64,000 nucleotides of DNA from Solea solea (taxonomy: Eukaryota > Chordata > Actinopteri > Pleuronectiformes > Soleidae): the NCBI RefSeq assembly GCF_958295425.1, contig NC_081138.1, forward strand, positions 20,875,886 through 20,939,885, given 5' to 3'. Within the stretch, counting starts at the first letter, position 1. Every line of letters starts with the position of its first letter. Below, in pieces: positions 49,480-61,866 of the stretch. The translations under genes were made by a program, and so were the position numbers. A model generated the notes under the pieces. The model was not told the DNA's origin, did no database searches, and saw only the letters and a program-made list of their open reading frames with translations.

Positions 49480-50115
49480 TAGATTGGATGCAGCCCTTTG
49501 TGGGCTGTCCTGGTTGTTTTGTGCTGTATTTGTTCCCTCTTTAGCACCTTTTCTGGCATAAACGCTGGCCTTGTCAGGACCAGTAGCCCTCCTGGGGACC
49601 GAAACCTGGTCCTAATGAGGCAGAACCTGATTTCTGAGGAACTATTTATGTTTTTGGCCAGGATTTGAACTGTGGTTAGGTTATGGTAATAGTTAGTCAT
49701 TCAAATCAAAATGGTTATGGTTCAAATTAGGGATAAGGCTTTGCTTATGTTGTCCAAATGAATGGAAGTGGTATGTTTTTATGTAATTTATCTTTCTAGT
49801 CTAGTCATTCACCCATTCACACAAATTCATGCAGCTCAACTATGTGTACCTATATCTTTTACACCCATTTACACACTGCTGGTAGAGGCGTCAGGAGCAA
49901 TGTGGGGTTATGTGTCTGTGTGTGTGTGTGTGTGTGTACTTGTATTTATATGCATCTCTGTGGCGACATTTCTCCACAACTTTAAAGGGCTTTTTTAGGG
50001 TTAAGACCTGGTTTTAGGGTTAGAATCAAGTTTAGGGTAAAGGGTTAGTTGTAATTGTTAAGTTTAGGGTTGGCTTACTCTAGCCCTTATATCTATGAGG
50101 TGTCCCTGTTGCAAA
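49480..50115 (+). repeat. Dispersed fish repeat with TTAGGGTTA-like interior
   Basis: Contains caggaccagtagccctcctg and tcctaatgaggcagaacctg, a GT run at 49917-49937, then tatatgcatctctgtggcga and a stretch of degenerate ttagggtta-type phrases (49995-50070). Fish genomes carry many repeats of this texture. The limits are approximate and it may be two adjacent copies. Confidence 0.45.
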
Positions 50116-51939
50116 CCGTCTTGGATCACCTGAAATACATTCTGGATTCATGCTACTTAAAGAATCTTTGAATCACTGAAACTGTGAGCTCAGTCCTGTA
50201 AGTTCCACAAATGCTTTTTCGATCAAGTGCTGTGTAGATAATATGATACTTTCAAAATTGTTTTGGTTACTTGTGATTCCTAAAAAAAGCACTGCCAGAT
50301 GGCTCTGAGAATTAGGCAGAGTTGGCGCTGCTCATCTGCTTTATGCCAGATGCTTGAGATAAGCAGAGAGTGCAGTTAACACTCCCCGTCACATATGAAA
50401 GAGTGCGCATTGTTAAATAAAAGCGACCCCCTGAGTGTAGTGCCCACCGCGCGTGTACGTGTCAATCAAGTCTGAGCCCTGTGCCATGAGGAGCAAGTGT
50501 CTACCAGTACCTCCAGAGAGCTGTTGCGAGTGTGCACGTGTGTGTCCTCATACCATCAATATTACATTGTGCTCCGTTTCCAGCCCTGAGACTCATCGAC
50601 TTTGATTCCTGCCTTGCTGTCTTTCAATGTGTTAGAAACATACAGCGCTGGGAGGTTAGAGGAGTGAGGCTGATGTATTGCCTTCTCGATCTGGGGTCCC
50701 CTTGGTGATCCATGATTGAGTGGCAGCTCAGTGACATGGTTCTGTGTTGAATGGTGTGTGTGTACATGTTTTGGGGCAGATCCCAGAGCAGCCAAGTCAA
50801 CCCTGCAACAGTGAGAATGGTTTATTAAGGATCAATGGGGACAAAGAGGCTGCGTTCTACTTCAATCGTGCGGCAGGGAAAGTTCTCTGCGCTTTAATGG
50901 AAGAATGGAAGAAAAGCAAACTTTAGTGAAGTGTTGTGACATTGATAGAGCTGTCCTACTTTCTGTGTTTTTGACTCCTGACTTCCTGTTCTTCTAAATC
51001 AAAAGTTAGTGTTACACACAAAGCATGCAACACCAACACTGGACGGTCATCTTGACATTTGCACATGGAAAGAGGGGGGAAAAAATAAATATATAAGGCA
51101 GCTCATGAGCAGTAATTGTAAATTGTAAATTTCATGGTAAAAAAAAAATCCTGCTTGGAATTAGACAACCAATTCAGTCGGTCATAGGCAACTCACTGTT
51201 AGAATATTTTGTTATGGTTTCGCTCAAGTGAGGCAGGAAAGTAAGCAGAGAAATCTGCAGAAGTACAACATAAGCTGGGATCTGAAAGCCTGTGGTCATG
51301 GGTTTGTAGTGCTGAACTGAGCCACCAGGACATGTTTTAGCCTCACTTGCTGTTTTCAGCTGGGATTGATTTCAGGACATTGTCATGTGGAAACCTATTG
51401 CTTGGATACATCTTTAATTATGTCGTGTATTGTTTATTCCCCCATGGCACTAATTCACTGTGTCAAACTGAAAATTAACTTTTTTCTCTTTCGCTTCTTA
51501 TAGTCATTACTGTATCCCTGAGTCGGTTACAACCATCTATAATAATATCCTTAAGTCTTTTGTGTTGCCATGCACTAATGATAAAAGTGTTTTCAGACTA
51601 TCTTTATTGATCAGGCCATTCTCCTCTGTGACCAAATTCATTGCCGAACATGACAGAGTCCCACATGTGTTAAGAGATGATGAGGAAAAATGCAATGTGA
51701 TGCAATGATCAAAGAAGGCTATGTAATATCATTTCCATAATCGTTAGGCTCCTCTGTCGTCTGCCATGGATTTTGAGAGTGTTTGATTCCCGGGCAGGTT
51801 TCTTAATTAACCGCCGTCAACGTCAGCTGTCTGTCGCTGTTTCAGCCTCGCAAAAATTTCAGAGTCTGTCGCTGTGGAATGGCCGGAGGATGGATGGAGG
51901 GCGGGTAGTCCTGTTTGCTCACAAGGCTGACACTTAAGT

Positions 51940-52060
51940 TGAACAGGACGTGTGTGTACTTATCTTTGTGAGGACCAAAAAAAACTAATAATACAGTGAA
52001 AACTAGGACATGTTGGCCCCCATACATTACAGTAGGTAAAGAAAGAAAAGGTGATGATGG
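51940..52060 (+). repeat. Dispersed repeat fragment (tttgtgaggaccaaa type)
   Basis: The phrase tgtgtacttatctttgtgag, then gaccaaaa, and later cccatacattacagtaggta, recalls a common fish dispersed repeat possibly related to the one at 49480. Edges are uncertain. Confidence 0.4.
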
Positions 52061-52573
52061 AGGTCGCATGTTTTTGTTGAGTGTATCAGCGTTTGGACCA
52101 GTGTGCGTATCAGAATCAGACGCTAACATACTGTACATCCCTCGTCTCCCACTCTCCTCCGTGCAGCTCCACAGCACTTTCTCCTCACCCACAGCTCCCT
52201 ATCGCCATTCCTTACACGTCGCTCTTTGCTTCGCTCACGGACCTCACTTCTCCTCTAACCCCAGCCTCATTACTCAAATTAGGGGCTCCAGTAATCACCA
52301 CGCTGAGCTCCACTCAGCCCTGTAACACACCTCACTCACACTCTCCGCACTCTCCTCATCCCTTTGAGCTCATGCCCCCGGTTCAGCAGCCAATCCGGTG
52401 CAAGCAGCATGAATATTGCAGAGGTGGTGTGATGTCGGAGTGCCCTCTGGTTTCAGTCCGTGGCTACATAGTGATTGGAAGAGGAGAAGGATTACTGACA
52501 TATGGTGCATGTTGTGTCTGATGAAGACTTGAAGTTGATGTCAAGTGACTGTGATGTACTGTTAAGCACAAAA

Positions 52574-55201
52574 GTGATACCTATGGATGCATGATATTGG
52601 ACTTTCCCTGCACCTAACATCAGAGGTGTAGCACCCTATCCATGTGACTAAGAATACTTAATAATGTATTGTTTTAATTTATCACTCTGGGCGAGCACTG
52701 GGTTCTTTTAGTTTTGTGGTGCCATATTAACTTAAAATAATAACGAAATATTTCAGTGTGTTCCGCAAGTGTAAGCGGCAAGCAGAACCACTCACTACTC
52801 AACTGATAAACGCTGTCTACTCTGTCCTAAAAAATAATGCTGTTTCTACGGTGTAGTGGCGAAATAGCCTGTGAAATATGTTAATTTTCACAACATTCAC
52901 ATTCTTTTACGACGCCTTCTTCACCAACCGGTGCCATGTTTGTTATGATTGAGTTCTCGTTTGAAGCATCATTTGACGAGAATCGACAACCGGACCCGCT
53001 GAACTCATCTCTTGACCAGTATTTACGGCTATTGAAATGATAAATTCAAAATAAATTAGATAAGAACTCTTAATCAAGAAACAATGAACAGGTCTAGGCT
53101 ATAAAACTATGAGTGCTAATCAGTAACTACAACATGCAGCACGTAGACTGATCCAATACAACAGGCAGGCCCACTACAACCAGACTGCTACACCATACAA
53201 ACAGTTAATATGAGTTATTGATAAGCGACACATTTGAGTGAGTGAGCGACATAAGTAAGTGATATATTATGAATTACAGGTTCTACATCTATTAAACAAT
53301 GCCAACACCAAAATATTAAATAATGCCAATACTAAAACATGCACAAGTACACAACTCTAAGCTAACCTTGTAGTTGTGTTACAAGCCAGGCAGCCCACTA
53401 CAGAGGGTTACTAAGAAAGCCGAGCGCACATACTGTACTACTGGTTAAGCCACACCAATGTAAGTCTAATATCTAAAACAAATAATAGCAATAGTAGAAT
53501 TAGTACAACTTTTGTACAAAATATGGAAGCAAAAGTGAGTAAAATATAGGTTCAGAATGCACCAGAAAAAACTCCCTGACAGGAGTGCCACCGTGGCACC
53601 TGTCCGTGTTAAAAAAGTCTACTTTATAAACATCTCTGCCTGATATGTACTTTTATTGCTCAGAAATAAGGTAAGTAAATTAATAGTTTGGTGCCTCCAC
53701 TTAGTAAAACATGAAATAAAATATGATGAATCCTACTAAGAATGAATATGAATATTCTTCTTTTTTTTTTAAATATGGGCTGGTCCCCTTTTTGTTTCAC
53801 TCAATCTATTTTAACCCTGACATGATAGCAATAGTTATTTTAAACCAATCAATATTTATAATGAATTCTAATTATCACTCACACACAGTACTTGTGTATT
53901 ACACACAAACCAAATTTATCACTTGTTAAATGCAATAAACCGACAAATGTTTCAGAGTATTCACAGATCACAGACCTTTCAGTCACATTCACAGTACCTT
54001 GAAATAAACAGTTCAATGCCCAAACAAATGACAGTGAACTCAAAACAGTCTTTGAAATAAAATGGTGCAGTCCCGAGTTGATGCTCTGATCGGTGAGGTC
54101 AGAAACTCAGTGACTGCTGCTTACACAAGCAAAATCAAATAAATACATGCACGTGCAATTGGTTTTGTACTCACACTGTCCGTCCTCAGTTAGCGTGTGA
54201 TATGTGTGGAGATGATGGGAGGGGAATAAGGAGGTTATTGATGGATGGATGGATGATGATGATGATGATGAGGGAAAAGAGAAAAGCCGTGACCGCAGCC
54301 TTGACCCGCTCACAGCCGATACCCGCCGCTCACAGCTCAGAGGCCAAACCAGGTCCATGAAGTGTATTCTGGTCCTGTACTCTGGCGAACATAGATACAT
54401 GTCATTTAACCAGTCATATCGACAGTCTCTGTGTGCGTCCATGAGCTCGTTCCAAGTTCACATAGCAAAAAAACCAGTAACACACACTTAGCACAACAAG
54501 AAACGTGAGGCCACTACATGTGTAAACAACCGTTAGCAAGCTAGCTAGCGCGAGCTAATCGCTAATTACATTTAGCATTCCCATTGCAGTATTATTATTT
54601 AGCAGTAACACAGTCCATGATTACCACAACATAATAATTTACCTTCTGTATGCTTTTGTATGTCCGTACACCGTTGATAAACTCTGCGTCTATCCTGGCA
54701 GGAGAACAATACTCTGGCATAGCAGCGAAATCACCCGTGTCTTCCGTGTTTGTCTAACCTGCCCACTGCGTGTCCCACCCCGGTATCCCCCCATTGGACG
54801 AACGTTAAATGACAACAAAGCGGTCGACCAATTAACAAACGTTACAGGAATAAATGACACAACAATAAAGAAACAGTTACACATAATATTACAAATACAT
54901 AAATTACGATGAAATTAAGCATTTTTTTTAATGAAAATAACTTATTTATTATTTATTTATTTATTGATCAGATCAACTTATAGTGTTTACAATCTAGTGT
55001 TCTTTTAGACCAGGCTACAGAGGTAATTTAGTCTCTTCTGTAGTAAAATTAACTAAATGTTTTGCCTACTAATGTAAATTTTATTAATTGAACAAAATAA
55101 GTAGCGACCTATTTAGCCTAATCATTAGTAATATTGGCAGATCTTGGTGTGTTTGTCAATATCCGATAATAGGTTTTATGCAGTGCATCCCTAGTGATAC
55201 C
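52574..55201. mobile_element. hAT-type transposon of about 2.6 kb with perfect 8-bp target duplication
   Basis: GTGATACC occurs at 52574-52581 and again at 55194-55201, immediately outside the termini TATGGATGCA (left) and TGCATCCCTA (right; reverse complement TAGGGATGCA). An 8-bp duplication and short, slightly mismatched inverted termini are the mark of hAT elements. The phrase atgcatgatattggactttc just inside the left end is the usual texture of fish hAT ends. The element body is 52582-55193 (2612 bases). No frame resembling a hAT transposase with its dimerisation region was recognised, so it is probably non-autonomous or decayed. Orientation is undetermined. It sits in kctd15 intron 4. 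Confidence 0.88.
54237..54270. repeat. (GATG)n and (GAT)n simple repeat inside the hAT element
   Basis: About four gatg units followed by about five gat units. Confidence 0.85.
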
Positions 55202-55397
55202 TGAATAGTTTCTTAAGGGAAATTTATTCTTCATCAATAAGCATTTATTGTAATTGTGTAATTGTTTCCCAAAATGTCAAACTTGACCTACGATACAGTA
55301 TGAAACTCGGGAACCAGCATTTCTATCAGTTCTACCATGAGATTAAGTGACATACTGAATCATACCTTTTCTCTGTCTTCCTCTGTCCTCCCTGCAG

Positions 55398-55556
55398 GTT
55401 CTCGAGCGTCTTTTCCAGAAAGGATTCAGTGTGGCAGCGTCATGCGGAGGCGGTGTGGACTCATCCCAGTTCAGTGAGTACGTGTTGTGTCGCGAGGACC
55501 GGCGAAGTCTGTCCATGAACACGCCCATCAGGATAAAACAGGAACCACTGGACTAG
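55398..55556 (+). CDS. kctd15: kctd15 exon 5: C-terminus
   Basis: Opens after tgtcctccctgcag and encodes residues 206-257, then TAG. It begins [18 protein letters not shown] and continues [18 protein letters not shown], matching KCTD15; KCTD1 has RGFEIVGSCGG. The last residues, IRIKQEPLD, contain the sumoylation consensus I-K-Q-E at the extreme C-terminus, the known modification site region of KCTD15. The exon begins only about 200 bases after the end of the hAT insertion. Confidence 0.96.
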   Translation, partial: VLERLFQKGFSVAASCGGGVDSSQFSEYVLCREDRRSLSMNTPIRIKQEPLD

Positions 55557-55906
55557 AGTGTTCTGGGAGAGGGACTGCCAACATCACTCCACCCCAATAC
55601 TCCTTTAGTCTGTTCACACCACCACACCTTTGCTTTCTTCTGGCCCCTCCCTACCCTAACCGGACCACAACCACCCCCAGCTAAGTCTCATCTGCTAAGT
55701 ATTAGCAGAGGAGGGTTCACCTCACTAGCCCTACAGGACGCTAAGGGGAATGTAGTACCAAACAAAGGGAAAAAAGCATCAACAACAAAAATTTGTGATC
55801 ATAATGCCCAAAGAATCCGGGACTGTGATGAAGCAGCAACAACTAGAAATAGACTCATAGACAGCAGAACACTGAGAACTTGTCAGCACCATGACTGATT
55901 CTTTTA

Positions 55907-55912
55907 AATAAA
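55907..55912 (+). terminator. kctd15: Proximal polyadenylation signal candidate
   Basis: AATAAA about 350 bases after the kctd15 stop codon. A GT-rich stretch (gtgtgtatatgtgtgtgtga) lies about 130 bases downstream, which is rather far. Confidence 0.4.
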
Positions 55913-57045
55913 AGGTGTCTCGACCCTTTTGGAAGGACAAAATCTACCTGATCCTTGAATCCCAAATCCTCCACACCTGTTAAAACGCACACACACACAT
56001 ACATACAACCCTTCCTTCCATATTGTCATTTCAGTTCTGTGTGTGTATATGTGTGTGTGAGGTCCATGTCTTGTCTGGTGACAAGTCTGACCTGCTGTGG
56101 GACAAGACAGCTTTGGCAGACAGGACACAATCAGACATAATCTGATTTTACAAAGAGAGTCTCCGCGACCCTCCGACCCTCCACCTTCATCCCACCTGCC
56201 TGGCTTCAGAGGCCGGGCCTCGCTAAAAACAGCATTGTTTGCCAAAACTGATTGTTTATTACTATTTCTCATTTCTGAAGTATGTTCTTCTTGCTCTTTT
56301 TTTGCTGTTCTTATCACGACACGGTGTAAACAATTATTATTAATAGGATTATTTTAAATGTCTCTTCTTTTTTTTTTCTCCTTTCTCCAATATGAAGGAT
56401 GTATGAACATTGTATTCATTAGGCTTTGAGAGCTTGTGAGGGAGCATTTCCTGGCAGTAGCTGCAGAAACTCAGATGTCTCCAGGCTATGTGGCTAAAGC
56501 GATCTGGCTGGCAATGCATTCAGAGCCGGAAAAAGTCCCATTGTTGAAATGGCGATGGAAGAGAACCTGGATGTTTTTGACATTGTTTATAGTCAAATGT
56601 GAAGCACACATAAAAAAATTGCTTTGGGAATTTGTGCCGATTTGCCCTGAAACATATACTCTGGGGTTTCTTTTCTTTTTTTTTTCTCTCACGAGCACAA
56701 ACGTGTTTGAATTTAGCAGGAACTTGAGAAGGTTTGTGAATATAAAATCCAGGTTGAAATTGCACAAGCTGTGAGTAAATTGCAGTTTCTATTGGGATAG
56801 AATGTTAAAGACTTTGAGGACCAACATGGAAAGCTGACGTTTACCAGTATGTCTCATGGTCAGCAAGAGATGTACTCTAAATGCTTATTGTTTCTTTGCA
56901 CTTAACCATTACCTACAGAGTTACCCTGCCCTTTTCCCTTGAAACACTTGTTTGTTCCCAGTGACCAGTGCCAAGCTGTTTAGCGTCACTCCTTTCAGTA
57001 GACAAGGACACAAAAGCCCAACAGAACAAATATTGTAGGTACCAA

Positions 57046-57051
57046 AATAAA
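57046..57051 (+). terminator. kctd15: Internal polyadenylation signal candidate
   Basis: AATAAA followed by atgtggtgcc and attttgttgattgt, a moderately GT-rich downstream context. Confidence 0.4.
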
Positions 57052-58853
57052 TGTGGTGCCAATTTTGTTGATTGTACAAACAAAGATGTTATCCCCTTTT
57101 CCACAGTGTATAGCTAAAGGTGACACAATTCATGATTCAGAACTGTGTGATGGGTTTCAACATTCTTTCACGGAGGCCTCGGGTCTTGACAGTTGTGTTG
57201 AGAATAGCTCACAGTACCTTCAGTCAGACAAAGTTTGGGAGAGGAAGTCTCTACTTGCTGCAGTATTGTCACTTCCAAGCGAAGATAACGGCAGTTGTTC
57301 TTCACGTGTGCGCGTGGCAGAACCCCAAGAAGTGAACCATACTCCTCGCATCTGTGTGTTATTCACAAAGAGGCAAGTGGGCGGCATTTACTCTATCCTG
57401 CTCTCATTCTTTTGGTCTTGTTCTCGACATTTCTGGATCAAAGAGAGAAACAAGAAAGACTTGAGTTCTCATGCTTTATATTTGTGTGTAACTTACAGAT
57501 GCTGTTTCTTCCATTCCAAAAGACAGAGAGAGAACGAGAGAACAGAAGCTTATTCTGATCTTTGCGAGCACTGGCAGTAGTTTGAGATCAGCTGGGGTTG
57601 TTGTTTTTTTTTAAACTAGCTCTTCATTAAAAATGGGTTGGAGTTCTAACTGACCATGCTGCCCTAATAACTGCTTTCTCCGGGTGGCGGCTGATTAAAC
57701 AAGGCCAATGAGTGGATAAAGATGAGCTCAGTGTAAGTGTAGCCCCCAGCGTTGTGCAGTTCTCCCCGGAGTCTCTCTCACGATCAAGCCCATCGCTGTT
57801 CTGACCTGCCAGTGGCCTGAGCCCGCGCATACAGCCGCCTCAAAGGGAATGGTCAACCAGGCCGTTTCATGTGCCGAGGCATGCTCCACAGTGCTCCTCG
57901 GCCCCCCTCCGCCTCCCCAAAGGCAGCGGTGCCATTGGAAACTCTGGCTGCACCCCCTGCTGTTGTGCCATCCCCATGCCCTGCTTTTCAAAAAAAAAAA
58001 AAAAAACACGCCACCCAATGCTGTGGCTCGCAGGACCACACCACAACAAACCAAACAAAGTGATGAGTCAGATCTGAGCGCAAACACACACACACAGAAC
58101 ATACTGTGCAGCCAGGCGACGTGATTCCGCCAAGCCACGGGATCTTTCATCCTGTTGACATGACGTGAAACTCATCGTGGGTGAAAGCTCTCGATGAAAC
58201 TGGGTAAAAACCGTCCACGCTGTCGTACGACCTCACAACTACAAGAATGACTTATGCTGTAGTTCAAGGAGGGAACAAAGGCATATGTTTCTCACAGATG
58301 TGGCCGTTTGAAATAACAAGAGTGGGCTTTGAGATTTCGAGAGGTTCTCGCGCATTTGTGGATGAAAACACAAAACGACCGTTCAAACTTGCACAAAGTA
58401 AGAAAAAGAAACAAAGAGTGGTAGAAGGTGCGGCCTTCTCTTTTCGCAATAACCAAACCAGGGACTCAGAGTTCAAAGAGCGGCAGAACTGGAAAATGTC
58501 TGGACATGTTCACACATGTCATTATTTCAGATGATACTGGTCAATGTCCCCCCCCCCCCCCTCTGAGACAGGTCAATTGTAGTTATTGTATATTGAATTA
58601 TCAGGACTCTTGGGTTTTGCAGGGACCCTCGTGTGTTTTTTAAGAGACCTCTTAGTCCTCTTCGAAAAAGAATGAAACAGAATTCAAAAAGCATTACATT
58701 GTGTACATATGAATTAAAAAAAAACATTTCAAAGGGTATAAAAAAGGTGCAAATGTATATTATTTAAAGTGTTTAAAACAATTAGACTGTGGTATTAAAG
58801 GGCATGTGATCATTTAAAGTGTCTCCATTTGAATTTTCTTGCATATTTGCGAT

Positions 58854-58859
58854 AATAAA
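58854..58859 (+). terminator. kctd15: Distal polyadenylation signal candidate
   Basis: AATAAA followed within 30 bases by ctgtttatctgg and acacgtgtgtctctc. It is the last AATAAA on the + strand noticed before the convergent gene's 3' UTR. Confidence 0.45.
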
Positions 58860-59741
58860 AGGATGTACTGTTTATCTGGACACGTGTGTCTCTCATTGCA
58901 ACTGTTTTTGATATTTCCTACCCTTAAATAGAGAAAGACAGGACTTTGTTTGAGCGGCTGTCTCATGTTTTCTTGTACTGTTGCTGAGTGCTGATTTTGC
59001 GCAACGACGGAGGCGTGAAAAACATTGGTCTTTTGACATTTTCGGGAGTTTAAAGTAACACAATGTTTTTGCTCTGCAGTGATTTTTGTACCATCATGGT
59101 GCCGACCTACAACCAAAAGTTCCATAGCGCCAATGCAGGTGATGCAGACCTGCTCTGGCTTTGACAGAGCGGCCAGTTACACTGTTGTAAGTTGATTTAA
59201 GATCAAAATTACTTTGCTTTAAATACAGCTCAGGTTTAAATGGACCCTGAGAAATCTCCTACTGTAACCTAGTGCTCTCAAGCAAGCCTGAATCCAGATC
59301 ACTTTAAAGCACCAGATGAACTACAGAACAGGCCAAGGAAAACAATATGCTCCCAAATCCCAAGTATTTTTGCGCCGAGTTAAATGGTTTGGTCTTTTCA
59401 AAAATGCTTCTGCTTAATTAGCAGAGGAAACCTAGGGGGGACTTTTCATAGTTGAGCAGCAGGGCTTGACTCAGATTGTACTTAGCATGTGCAATGTTAG
59501 AAATGGAAATTAAGCTGGCTGAATTAGTCGTTGGCTCTGGTAAAACAGTTTGCAAAAACATAACAGACCATTATTTTTTTTCTTTTGAAGAGTAAGAAAC
59601 AAACGATGGGGGAAACATATTGCTTAGATATTAAGTCACTTAAAAAGTCTTCATTCTTATAAATACTTCCTGTGCTGTCGGGAGTAAAACAGCAGATGAA
59701 ACAGACAAAGTCAGAATCTGCTCGGTTTAGTAAACAGCTTA

Positions 59742-59747
59742 TTTATT
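59742..59747 (-). terminator. Polyadenylation signal of the TAF4-family gene (candidate)
   Basis: TTTATT on + is AATAAA on the - strand, about 2.25 kb after the TAF4-like stop codon. Other AATAAA occurrences on - in this AT-rich stretch could be used instead. Confidence 0.4.
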
Positions 59748-61249
59748 CCTTTACAAAATAGGTACAAATAATTAAGTAATGTTTTTTTTTTTTCCTCACA
59801 CAAACAGGACATTTTTCAAGGTATGTACAAGAGTTTTACCAAAAATAACATGGTTCTAATAAACACAGTTTTGTAAACAATATTTACAAATCATCCGTAT
59901 AATGAAATGCTGTTTCCTCCATCTGATTACATCAGTAATATTGTCCTAATATTTTGGCTAAAAAGCTGTAGTAATAGTAGAAATGTCCTCCCGTGAAACC
60001 ACCAGAAACCATAATTAAATTCAGTTCGAATTACCACAAGAGATAACGTTGTGCTTGTTTGTAAAACATGGTATTTTAGAGATAAAATGTATGAAAGGAG
60101 ATTTAGGATAAAAGCCAATCCCAAAAACAACAAAAAAACAAACAAGATATATTTATTTTTAAAATAAGTGTCTTTTGACACAAACTGGCAAATACTGTTT
60201 TTACTCATCAGTCATTTCTTTGCTATAATACAGTGACAGCTTTCAGTTGTCAGGTAAAATAGATATAAAAAAGTGCTGTCAAAATTTACAACGCACAACC
60301 ATATTTAAATTAATTTCAATATGACAAGAAGAGCTGCATAGAGGCCAAGATATTTAGTTAAATAAAACAAACAAAAACCTAATGGACAACAAAAAAAACA
60401 AGGCAACATTGCAAGACAACGTGTAAAAAGCAGGCATTTTGTTCTATTTCCTCACTTCAATTGGGAATTAGAAGAGTAACAAATGGTAAAAAATATATAA
60501 TCATCATACACAAATGCATCGTCCCACAGTTACACATGACTTTACAGCTGTGATGATAAATTTTGCATCAAAATACAAACGAGTGTAATGGCTCTGCTCT
60601 TCTTTATCGACTACCTTTGTCGTTCACTCGCTACCAAGCAAGGTAGGAGGGAGCACAACACGCTCCAGGGAAGAATAAATTATTGTTTAAAAAAAACAAA
60701 AACAAATACAAAACATTATTAATGTGCAGAGAGAAAAAAAAAACATAAAGGAATGTCTGTTTTGATCCAAGGTTTCACTACATCACTTAAAATATCCACC
60801 AAGATTCTCCTTTTTAAAGAGGTTGGCAATAATGGGACACAAAAGATAAACATCTAATAAAAGCAACGTTCACATTATGTGTCAATAAATTAACAAAATA
60901 AGAAAAGAAAAAAAGACTACTGACTTTCTCAGTCAAGGTGACGTTTCAGAAACTGGTGTCATAGTGCGGACGGTCAGCGTGTCGGGGGTCACACGGGAGA
61001 CGGTAGAGGTTTTTGAAATATTGACACATGGGCTATTACTTTTCTCACAAAGCTTGAACGTGTTGAAATCATACATGCTGTAAAAAATAATTCCAAAAGA
61101 ACTATTTACATGTAAGGACTTATCAGTCATGATGCTGTTTTATGGAATCTTAATGTTAAAATAATTTATCTTCTTGGTGCAGAAAATCTGGGTCAAGGTC
61201 AGCTGAACTACGATCCCTAGACTAGGATTATCAAAGGACGTATCGAGAT

Positions 61250-61561
61250 TAGGGCTGGGCGTGATTCATATTGATCTTCGTTTGAATGAAACTACAACAT
61301 CAAACTGTCTGACTTGCTTCTAGGCTGGATATTTTGACTCGCATGGGGTTAAAAAATTCCAAAAAATTATTGTAACATGTAAGGGGTCAAAAGGTAAGAG
61401 CGATCCTGATTTTTTGCAGTATTATTTACGTAATCTCTTTCACAACTAAGCAAAATGACTACGGAAAATGAAGTATTGCGTCATGAATCGATACTAAATT
61501 GAATTAAATCAGAAGCTGGAATTCAATCGATTCAGGAAATCAGGAGCAATACCCAGCCCTA
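61250..61561. mobile_element. Short non-autonomous hAT-type element
   Basis: The left end tagggctgggcgtgattcat and right end agcaatacccagcccta (reverse complement tagggctgggtattg) form about 11-bp terminal inverted repeats typical of fish hAT-derived MITEs. The interior has tcaatcgattcaggaaatca near the right end. The flanks atcgagat and atcagaga are only partly similar, so the 8-bp target duplication has decayed or the edge is off by a base. About 312 bases, no coding capacity. Confidence 0.75.
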
Positions 61562-61828
61562 ATCAGAGAAACGTGAACGCACTGTAACTCTCTTTGACAA
61601 AATAACCCACCCTTTGATGAGGAGGATGGTCAAAGCTGCTCCCAGTGATGTCAGATAAATGTCTACCTAACACACACAGAACACACTGTGGATCTAGTAA
61701 CATTGTTTTTGTCTAAACAATCCATCGTTAACACAGACTTTGATATGCTCTATAAACTGAATGATCGAACAATAAACCGTGAGTCTAAACAGAGAAAACA
61801 CATAACAGTTTTATTTTTGAATGGTTTC

Positions 61829-61866
61829 TCTCTCTCTCTTTCTTTCTTTCTTTCCTTCTTTCTTAT
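61829..61866. repeat. (CTTT)n / CT-rich microsatellite
   Basis: ctctctctctttctttctttc-type run with one cctt interruption, in the inferred TAF4-family 3' UTR. Confidence 0.9.

Larger units (their letters stand above)
44350..55397 (+). other. kctd15: kctd15 intron 4
   Basis: The largest intron, 11.0 kb, GTAACA..CCTGCAG. It holds a retroposon tail (45487), a MITE (48093), telomere-like and dispersed repeats (49480-50115, 51940-52060) and a hAT-type insertion of about 2.6 kb (52582-55193) that ends only about 200 bases before exon 5. No exon of another gene is seen. Confidence 0.85.
55557..58880 (+). other. kctd15: kctd15 3' UTR (inferred extent)
   Basis: Non-coding sequence from the stop codon to the last AATAAA before the convergent neighbour. 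Candidate signals lie at 55907, 57046 and 58854. The 175-codon open frame at 57053-57580 is not supported as a gene. The true 3' end or ends cannot be fixed without transcript data. Confidence 0.5.

Noticed and set aside
52081..52521. 146-codon frame on + in kctd15 intron 4
   Set aside because: Rich in S, P, H and T from ct/ca-rich DNA, and no domain was recognised.
57053..57580. 175-codon open frame on + after kctd15
   Set aside because: It lies in the presumed kctd15 3' UTR, has no recognisable domain, and overlaps other frames of similar length. Its composition looks like translated non-coding DNA.
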